Shown here: positions 16,399-21,815 of the stretch, piece after piece | Numbering within the stretch: position 1 is the stretch's first letter | Layout of the letters: each line of letters begins with the position of its first letter | Assembly (NCBI GenBank): GCA_964626625.1 | Contig: CAZVFV010000003.1 | Span: forward strand, 1 to 35,098 | From: CAYZPE01 sp964626625 | GTDB lineage: Bacteria; Patescibacteriota; Minisyncoccia; Phycocordibacterales; CAYZPE01 | Direction: 5' to 3' | Length of the DNA stretch: 35,098 nt | Translations under genes and position numbers: made by a program | The notes under the pieces: model-generated | The model's input: only the letters and a program-made list of their open reading frames with translations | Databases searched by the model: none | Told to the model about the DNA's origin: nothing

Positions 16399-16906
16399 GT
16401 TGAACGTCATCATTCTCTTCAAACTCCTCAACCAACAAATCTAGTTTTTCTACATCAGCTTCTTCAAGTGGAATGGTGGTGTTTGGAGTAAAGCCATCTT
16501 CTGTTTTATTAAATGCCCAAAGCGCTGATCCTGGGTTTGCTACAACGAAGCCATTTTTTGAAAAAATATGACGTATTTCTTGAGCTGTTTTATTTCTATT
16601 ACTACTTAACGTTTCAATAATAAGAGCACACCCCCCATACCCATAACCCTCGTAGGTGATTGATTCGAGTGACTCCACATCATTGGACAGTCCTTTTTTC
16701 ACCGCTCTTTCAATGCTGTCATTTGGCATATTTGACTCACGAGCTTTTCGAATAACATTTTCTAAATTTGGTGAAGAGGTGTTTCCACCTGATTTTTGTG
16801 ACTCCATAGTAATGAGTCGAGAATATTTCGAGAATATCTTACTTTTTTTCGCATCCGTTAATGCTTTCTTGTGCTTTATTTTTGAATATTTATTATGTCC
16901 TGCCAT
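16376..16906 (-). CDS. yebC: YebC/PmpR/TACO1 family protein, internally shortened
   Basis: Only 176 residues against ~240 in most bacteria. Domain 1 is complete (MAGHNKYSKIKHKKALTDAK, then NLENVIRKARESNMPNDSIE). Domain 3 begins normally (ITYEGYGYGGCALIIETLSS, NRNKTAQEIRHIFSKNGF) and the C-terminal DDVQHVYTNAE is present. The section corresponding to domain 2 (about 60-65 residues after the SALWAF strand) is missing. YebC proteins relieve ribosome stalling at proline stretches, and some are described as transcription regulators. The gene is cotranscribed with ruvC, which overlaps it, and lies 37 bases from ruvB. Whether the short form keeps its role is unknown. Confidence 0.9.
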   Translation of the reverse strand: MAGHNKYSKIKHKKALTDAKKSKIFSKYSRLITMESQKSGGNTSSPNLENVIRKARESNMPNDSIERAVKKGLSNDVESLESITYEGYGYGGCALIIETLSSNRNKTAQEIRHIFSKNGFVVANPGSALWAFNKTEDGFTPNTTIPLEEADVEKLDLLVEEFEENDDVQHVYTNAE

Positions 16907-16943
16907 AAAGAGAGATTAAAAATAAAAGATAATAAAATAAAGA

Positions 16944-17954
16944 CTACAATAGTTTCTTTTGTTTTAGTTTTAAATGCTCGTATGCTTTCGGTGTTGCAAC
17001 GCGTCCTCGTGAGGTTCGGTCAATAAAACCAATTTGAAGAAGGTAGGGTTCATTAAATTCTTCAAGGGTTCCTGGATCTTCTGATAAGGCAGCTCCCAAG
17101 GTATTGAGTCCTACTGGGCCACCATCAAACTTGGTTATAAGTGCCTCGAGGAATAACCTATCTGAAGGAGAAAGTCCAAGGGTATCTATACCTAAAAGTT
17201 CAAGAGCGTCTATGACAACGGTAGGTTCAATATTTTTTTTATGAACTTGAGCATAGTCTCGAACTCTTTTTAATAAATGATTAGCTGTTCGAGGTGTTCT
17301 CCTGCTTCTTTTTGCAATATGGTTTGCGCTTTCTGCGTCTAGTTGTATTCCAAGTATGGTCGCTGAACGAGTAATGATTTTTTCTATTTCAGGTTCTGTA
17401 TAAAACTCAAGTCTAAAAAAACCGCCAGAAAAACGTGATCGGAGAGGGGAAGAAATAAGTCCAACGCGCGTTGTTGCAGCGATGAGTGTGAATGGAGGAA
17501 GTTCGAGCTGGATTGTTCGAGCGGAAGGGCCTTTGCCGATAATAATATCCAAAGATCCTGACTCCATTGCGGGGTAGAGTATTTCTTCAACTGTTTTGTT
17601 TAAGCGGTGGATTTCGTCTATAAAAAGAATATCTCCCGAAGAAAGATTTGTCAGAACAGAGGCAAGATCACCAATTTTTTCTATAGCAGGTCCTGAGGTT
17701 ACTTTCATTTGAGCACCCATCTCTTTTGCTATTAAATGGGCTAGAGTTGTTTTGCCAAGTCCTGGAGGTCCATAAAAAAGAATATGCTCCGGTGGATGTT
17801 TTCTTTCTTCTGCAGCCTTAAGGAGAATCTGAATATTTTTCTTGGTGTTTTCTTGTCCAATATAATGAGCCCAACCATCAGGTCGTAATGTTTGGTCTAA
17901 AAAATCCCTATCTTTTATTTCTACCTCACCCTCTTGCTTTTCTTTTTGTGTCAT
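16944..17954 (-). CDS. ruvB: Holliday junction branch migration ATPase RuvB
   Basis: A 336-residue AAA+ hexameric motor with normal family length. It has Walker A GPPGLGKTT at 62-70, Walker B ILFIDEIHRLNK, sensor 1 ATTRVGLISSPLRSRF and the C-terminal winged helix (EPYLLQIGFIDRTSRGRVAT). With RuvA it drives branch migration and delivers junctions to RuvC. It lies upstream of yebC-ruvC on the same strand and may be cotranscribed. A hairpin with GCGC arms lies in the short leader, and a 15-bp inverted repeat lies farther upstream. Confidence 0.96.
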   Translation of the reverse strand: MTQKEKQEGEVEIKDRDFLDQTLRPDGWAHYIGQENTKKNIQILLKAAEERKHPPEHILFYGPPGLGKTTLAHLIAKEMGAQMKVTSGPAIEKIGDLASVLTNLSSGDILFIDEIHRLNKTVEEILYPAMESGSLDIIIGKGPSARTIQLELPPFTLIAATTRVGLISSPLRSRFSGGFFRLEFYTEPEIEKIITRSATILGIQLDAESANHIAKRSRRTPRTANHLLKRVRDYAQVHKKNIEPTVVIDALELLGIDTLGLSPSDRLFLEALITKFDGGPVGLNTLGAALSEDPGTLEEFNEPYLLQIGFIDRTSRGRVATPKAYEHLKLKQKKLL

Positions 17955-17996
17955 GATAACTTTTGTCCTTGCGCATTAGGCGCTTTTTTCTTTGAA

Positions 17997-18044
17997 AGTA
18001 TATCATTTAAAATACTAAAAGTCTTAGATTTTTAGTATTTTAAA
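17997..18044. promoter_or_regulatory. 15-bp inverted repeat over the putative ruvB promoter
   Basis: Perfect 15-base arms at 18006-18020 and 18030-18044 are separated by nine bases. On the minus strand, a TATACT (17997-18002) lies just downstream, so the repeat would cover the -35 region of ruvB. It could be an operator for a dimeric regulator, or an AT-rich stem-loop separating the two divergent units. No known regulator site is recognised. Confidence 0.45.
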
Positions 18045-18078
18045 ATCCTTATGTAAAGCCGTTTAATACGTAGAGTCC

Positions 18079-18107
18079 TTGACTTTTTATTTGTAACGTG
18101 CTAGTAT
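18079..18107 (+). promoter_or_regulatory. sigma70-type promoter of candidate ncRNA
   Basis: TTGACT (18079-18084), 17-base spacer, TAGTAT (18102-18107). This is one of the few -35/-10 pairs in the window with ideal spacing. Predicted start is about 18113-18115, with no reading frame downstream. Confidence 0.7.
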
Positions 18108-18112
18108 CTTAA

Positions 18113-18333
18113 TATTGAAAATTAAATAGAAGATTTGTTATCCAAACCACAAATCTCTAAGCAAAGAGGTCTCTGACCTATTAGCTTATTCTCGAGGACC
18201 TTTTGGTGCCTGCTTCGCGCAAGATCTCTGAAAGTATCCTTAGAAAGTTCGCTAGCTTTTAGTCTCGTATTGAAAGTATTGCTTAGAGATTTGTGTTTTG
18301 GAATTGAAAGAGCATCCGTAAGGGTGTTTTTTT
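18113..18333 (+). ncRNA. candidate structured ncRNA, 6S-like overall shape
   Basis: An independent transcription unit of about 220 nt with no credible reading frame. It starts after a TTGACT-N17-TAGTAT promoter and ends at an intrinsic terminator (18313-18333). The segments 18142-18164 and 18279-18301 pair over 22 of 23 positions and enclose about 114 nt of irregular sequence, giving a long closing stem with a large internal region, the gross shape of 6S RNA. A second, mutually exclusive hairpin is possible at 18131-18156. I find none of the conserved tmRNA, RNase P or SRP RNA cores. The 6S identity is a guess from shape only; the existence of an RNA gene is better supported. Confidence 0.65.
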
Positions 18334-18335
18334 GT
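18311..18335 (+). terminator. intrinsic terminator of candidate ncRNA
   Basis: CATCC, GTAA tetraloop, GGGTG (18313-18326), then seven T (18327-18333). A G-T pair extends the stem by one. Confidence 0.8.
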
Positions 18336-18652
18336 TTCTCTCAAAACATTATCGCTCTAACAGACCAGATTTTCAACCTTTTTTAGTACTCAACAATAGT
18401 GCTTGCTCCCTGTACAGAATTATTACCAACGTAGAGTGGGTGAAATAGAAAATATAGCGAATGAAGTTCTGTTTTAAGGAGAGGTGAGGGCTTTATTGTG
18501 ATTGCGGAGAATACTCCGAAGTTTTGCTTTAAGGTATTCTCCGCACATTAAAAAAAGATGTTGATAGGAATGAATCTCCCGCAACAAAGTTTTCCTCGTC
18601 GCCTCGCCCAACACTGCAACGCTCTACATTATGGATAGGATGGGGTAAAACT
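18336..18652. repeat. gene-free region with left copy of the pilB-flanking repeat
   Basis: No gene is seen in these 317 bases. At 18501-18520 and 18582-18596 lie two blocks that recur, inverted and with nearly the same spacing, at 20556-20575 and 20482-20496 on the other side of pilB. Within this copy GCGGAGAATA (18504-18513) is also complementary to TATTCTCCGC (18535-18544), so the segment can form a 10-bp hairpin. It may end the pilB transcript on the minus strand, although the flanking T-tract is weak. Confidence 0.6.
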
Positions 18653-20341
18653 TTATTTCTCACTATCAAGGTCAATAACACGAGAAAGTTCAGTAAGAGA
18701 AGTTGTTCCGTTTAGTATTTTTAATACTCCATCTTGAGCCATAGTAAGAAGGTGTTGTGGTTCAGCTGCTTTTCTAATTTCACGTTCACTTGGATTTTGA
18801 TTCACTACTGTTTCGATATTTTCATCAGTAAGAATTGCTTCATAAATACCGATTCGTCCCTTGTATCCACTAAAGTTACATTTCTCACATCCGTCTGTTT
18901 TCCAAACGGTCTCTGTTGTAACTCCTTCTAAATATGTTTTGTCTGAAATATGAGAGATGACTTTTTCAATAATGTCTTTATCTGTTCCTTCAAGTGGAAT
19001 TTCTTTTTTACAAAACTGACAGAGTTTTCGCAGAAGTCTTTGAGCCAATGAAACCGTTATAGCTGAGGTAATAACTTTTGAATTAACCCCCAGATCAATG
19101 AGGCGAGGGAATGATCCTGCAGCGTTATTAGTGTGAAGGGTAGAGAATACCAAGTGACCAGTTAAAGCTGCGTTAATCGCAATTTCAGCCGTTTCAGAGT
19201 CTCTGATTTCACCCACCATAATAACGTCAGGGTCTTGTCGAAGTGAACTTCGTAGTCCTTCAAGAAAGGTGTAGCCTTTCTCTTCATTTGTTTGAGTTTG
19301 AACAATACCAGGAAGGTGGTATTCGATAGGGTTTTCAATGGTAATTATTTTAATTTCTGGGTTGTGTATTTTTCGCAGAAATGCGTAGAGGGTTGTGGTT
19401 TTACCAGAGCCAGTAGGGCCGGTTGTGAGGATCATGCCGTTTGGCTTTTTGAGTGCTTTTTCGAGCTCAGCGAGAAGTCGAGGGTGAATACCAAGCTCCT
19501 CAAGAGGAACTGCAATTGATTTTGGATTAAGAACACGAAGTACGATTGATTCACTATATGCCCCTGGAAGCATTGAAGTTCTGATTTCAATATCATCTTC
19601 TCCAACTTTAATACTAAGGCGTCCATCTTGAGCACTGTCTTTTACATTTAATTTGAGACCAGAAAGTAGCTTTATTCGTGAAAGAATTAGTTTAAAGGTT
19701 TCACTATCAAACTTCGTTACATCGGTGAGTACTCCATCAAGACGGTATCTGAGACGTACATAATCTTCTTCAGGTTCAATGTGGATATCAGATGATCCAG
19801 TGGCAATAGCTCCTGCGAGAATGATTTCTACGATACGAGAAACTCGATAGGCTTTTTTCATTGAAAGGGTCTCTTCAATAAGTTTTTGAACATCCTTAAG
19901 GCTTTTTACTTCTTTTAGAAATGTGACGATTTCTTCGTTTGAAATATCAAGAGATCCACTTTTTGTTTCAAATGAAAACGAAAGGTCTTTGTAGCGATCC
20001 CAGATTTTCGCGAGACTTTGTCTAGAAACCATAAAAATATGTGGAATATAGCCACGTTTTTTTAAATCTTCTATAAATTCTAATGCTTTAGGGTTTTGTG
20101 GAGAGAGAACTGCGACAGAAATATTTTTTTTGTCTTGAACATTAAACACCGCAACGTCGCGAGCTCGGGCTTCTTCTTCTTTGACAATACGAAGGGCGTC
20201 CATATCAATAGGGAGGAGGGTAAGGTCTGCATACGCAACGTCATACTTTTCTGAAAGTAATCGGGCGAGGTCTTCTTCTTCGCCACGGCGAAGTTCTTCT
20301 AGTTTTTTTGTTTGCTTTTCTTCGTCAAATTGTGGAACCAT
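18653..20341 (-). CDS. pilB: type IV pilus assembly ATPase PilB (GspE family)
   Basis: A 562-residue hexameric ATPase that powers pilin polymerisation at the inner membrane. The N-terminal MshEN/T2SSE-N-like region (about 1-130) is followed by the secretion ATPase core: Walker A GPTGSGKTTTLY at about 308, the Asp box and VGEIRDSETAEIA, and ALTGHLVFSTLHTNNA. A zinc site is formed by LCQFC and CEKCNFSGY near the C-terminus. All expected motifs are present. PilM, PilN and PilO are encoded at 31821-34013. TGCTACAAT ends six bases before the ATG, so the mRNA is probably leaderless. Inverted ~95-bp repeats flank the gene. Confidence 0.95.
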   Translation of the reverse strand: MVPQFDEEKQTKKLEELRRGEEEDLARLLSEKYDVAYADLTLLPIDMDALRIVKEEEARARDVAVFNVQDKKNISVAVLSPQNPKALEFIEDLKKRGYIPHIFMVSRQSLAKIWDRYKDLSFSFETKSGSLDISNEEIVTFLKEVKSLKDVQKLIEETLSMKKAYRVSRIVEIILAGAIATGSSDIHIEPEEDYVRLRYRLDGVLTDVTKFDSETFKLILSRIKLLSGLKLNVKDSAQDGRLSIKVGEDDIEIRTSMLPGAYSESIVLRVLNPKSIAVPLEELGIHPRLLAELEKALKKPNGMILTTGPTGSGKTTTLYAFLRKIHNPEIKIITIENPIEYHLPGIVQTQTNEEKGYTFLEGLRSSLRQDPDVIMVGEIRDSETAEIAINAALTGHLVFSTLHTNNAAGSFPRLIDLGVNSKVITSAITVSLAQRLLRKLCQFCKKEIPLEGTDKDIIEKVISHISDKTYLEGVTTETVWKTDGCEKCNFSGYKGRIGIYEAILTDENIETVVNQNPSEREIRKAAEPQHLLTMAQDGVLKILNGTTSLTELSRVIDLDSEK

Positions 20342-20347
20342 GGAGAA

Positions 20348-20356
20348 ATTGTAGCA
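20348..20356 (-). promoter_or_regulatory. extended -10 of pilB
   Basis: On the minus strand: TGCTACAAT, six bases, then the pilB ATG at 20341. Strong extended -10 in leaderless position. Confidence 0.55.
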
Positions 20357-20668
20357 TAGGAAGAGAGTAAAGATTAAGGAGAAAAGAGTAAAGAAAGAGT
20401 AAAATTAAGAGGTTTTTACGATAAAGTTTTTACCTCGTCTTATCACCACTGCAAGCAGGTAGGGTATTAGGCAAGATAACAAGGAAAACTTTGTTGGATA
20501 AGTGTCGGCTCCGCCGACTTTTCCTGTATATGTGGATCGGACCCCGAAGCAGAGTTTCGGAGTATTCTCCGCAATTGCAATAAAAGAGAGAAGAGTAAAG
20601 ATAAAACTTGCCTGCGGGCAAAGTAGAGATAAAAAATAAAACTATGTGCTATTTTTTATATAAAAAAC
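20357..20668. repeat. gene-free region with right copy of the pilB-flanking repeat and hairpins
   Basis: No convincing gene; a 63-codon open frame on the minus strand across 20430-20621 runs through the repeat and is not supported. The repeat copy occupies 20482-20575, inverted relative to 18501-18596. It contains CGGAG-TATT-CTCCG, a small hairpin. GTCGGC-TCC-GCCGAC (about 20504-20518) followed by TTTT is a terminator-like stem on the plus strand, and TTGCC-TGC-GGGCAA lies near 20610. Confidence 0.5.
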
Positions 20669-20699
20669 CCCACAAAGTTCCGAAGAACTTCGTGGGGCG
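20660..20699 (-). terminator. intrinsic terminator of GC-rich cassette
   Basis: Arms 20668-20680 and 20685-20697 pair at 12 of 13 positions with a four-base loop. On the minus strand the stem is followed by six T (complement of 20662-20667). It closes the gene at 20715. Confidence 0.9.
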
Positions 20700-20714
20700 C
20701 CATGGCTGGCATTT

Positions 20715-21224
20715 TTATGGCTGATAGTTGGGGAGCCGCACAGCTCCCCCTCCTTGAAACACCTGAACCCATTCCCCTCGAGAGTTTTGAATGATTTTCG
20801 AGGGGGGAAGGGATGTTTGGGGTGCGGGTTGCTCACCTTGGCAGGTTGCTGGTCCCGATGTCGCCTTAACAAGGCCGAACGCTTGGGCGATTGGCCCAAG
20901 GATCGGCGGCGCGGCATGATTCGCCGGTGGCACGTATGTTGTGACTCGTGTCACAACACCGCGGGCAACTACCTGCCGGCTCCGGTCACCGATCCGCACA
21001 TAGTGCGGGTCCCTCTGGACTGAGGTATTAGCGCGGAGAAGACGATCCTTCTCGCGGTAGTACTCCTCGTACCGCCTCTCCCCAAAGGAGTACCGAATGT
21101 TTGCCTGGACCACACCGTCCACACGATTGTGGTGGTAGTAAGTCCCTTGAACAATTGGGCGATCCTCAGCTTGAAGGCTGGAGGAGAGCGCGAGAATTAC
21201 GACGATTGCGAGGAACTTCAACAT
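20715..21224 (-). CDS. secreted protein on a GC-rich, probably acquired cassette
   Basis: A 169-residue protein from ATG 21224 with a clear signal peptide (MLKFLAIVVILALSSSLQA, probable cleavage before EDRP). The mature part is rich in Arg, Tyr and Pro; no family is recognised. My hand count of 20701-21240 gives about 57% G+C, against roughly one third in neighbouring genes, and codon use shifts to G/C-ending codons. Promoter (21299-21328) and terminator (20660-20699) frame it as a self-contained unit. An upstream in-frame ATG at 21275 adds 17 residues before the signal peptide and has a GAGG-type sequence 12 bases ahead; I prefer 21224. Recent transfer or a chimeric assembly are both possible. 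Confidence 0.7.
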   Translation of the reverse strand: MLKFLAIVVILALSSSLQAEDRPIVQGTYYHHNRVDGVVQANIRYSFGERRYEEYYREKDRLLRANTSVQRDPHYVRIGDRSRQVVARGVVTRVTTYVPPANHAAPPILGPIAQAFGLVKATSGPATCQGEQPAPQTSLPPSKIIQNSRGEWVQVFQGGGAVRLPNYQP

Positions 21225-21298
21225 GGGCTTATCTTTTCGTGAAAAGCCGTTTTTTTGATGGGCGGGTATGAACATTTCATTCCCTAACCTCTATATAT

Positions 21299-21328
21299 AT
21301 TATATCATATTTTATACCAATAAGTCAA
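21299..21328 (-). promoter_or_regulatory. sigma70 promoter of the GC-rich cassette
   Basis: On the minus strand: TTGACT (21323-21328), 18-base spacer, TATAAT (21299-21304), a perfect -10. Predicted start near 21292, giving a leader of ~68 bases to ATG 21224 or ~17 bases to ATG 21275. This is the best promoter in the window. Confidence 0.8.
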
Positions 21329-21374
21329 GTTATATAAACCCTTGAATAGAGCCCTATATGATAAGATTAAAATA

Positions 21375-21815
21375 ATGATACAGACTCACAATATTGAGGA
21401 ATTTAAGAATATAGCAAAGAGTTTTGTTGTGAGTTTAAAACCGCAAGAGACAGCTTCTGTTGTTGGTCTTTCAGGAAACTTAGGAAGTGGAAAAACAACA
21501 TTTACTCAGGAAATTGCACGAACTCTCGGTGTAACGGAAACAGTTACAAGTCCAACATTTGTTATTGAGAAAATTTACAAACTTCCCGAAGAAAGTGGTT
21601 TTAAACATTTGATACACATAGACGCATATCGTTTAGAAAAAGAAATAGAACTTCTTCATTTGGGTTGGGAAGAGATTGTTAGAGATCCTTACAATTTGAT
21701 TTTGATCGAATGGCCAGAAAAAGTTTCAGGAATTATGCCAAAAAATGCTATGTACATTACATTTACTTTTATAGATGAAAACACAAGGGAGATACATATA
21801 AAAAATGAAAGATAA
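21375..21815 (+). CDS. tsaE: tRNA t6A biosynthesis ATPase TsaE
   Basis: This 146-residue P-loop ATPase works with TsaB/TsaD to make N6-threonylcarbamoyladenosine at position 37 of ANN-decoding tRNAs. It shows Walker A GNLGSGKTTFTQ, the switch segment VTSPTFVIEKIY, HIDAYRLE and LILIEWPEKV, all as in the family. Start is the ATG at 21375; a TTG at 21342 is open but adds non-conserved residues. The gene overlaps polA by 11 bases, indicating translational coupling. The partners TsaB and TsaD are not in this window. Confidence 0.93.
   Translation: MIQTHNIEEFKNIAKSFVVSLKPQETASVVGLSGNLGSGKTTFTQEIARTLGVTETVTSPTFVIEKIYKLPEESGFKHLIHIDAYRLEKEIELLHLGWEEIVRDPYNLILIEWPEKVSGIMPKNAMYITFTFIDENTREIHIKNER

Noticed and set aside
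18113..18333. tmRNA, RNase P RNA or SRP RNA as identity of the ncRNA
   Set aside because: No tRNA-like ends or tag frame, no RNase P core motifs, and no SRP GGAA-type apical loop could be found.
20430..20621. 63-codon minus-strand frame with Cys and Arg residues
   Set aside because: It lies across the pilB-flanking repeat and several hairpins, with no start signal. I treat it as repeat DNA.
20754..21023. 89-codon open frame on the plus strand inside the GC-rich cassette
   Set aside because: It lies opposite the signal-peptide gene, whose promoter and terminator are on the minus strand; GC-rich DNA gives long shadow frames.
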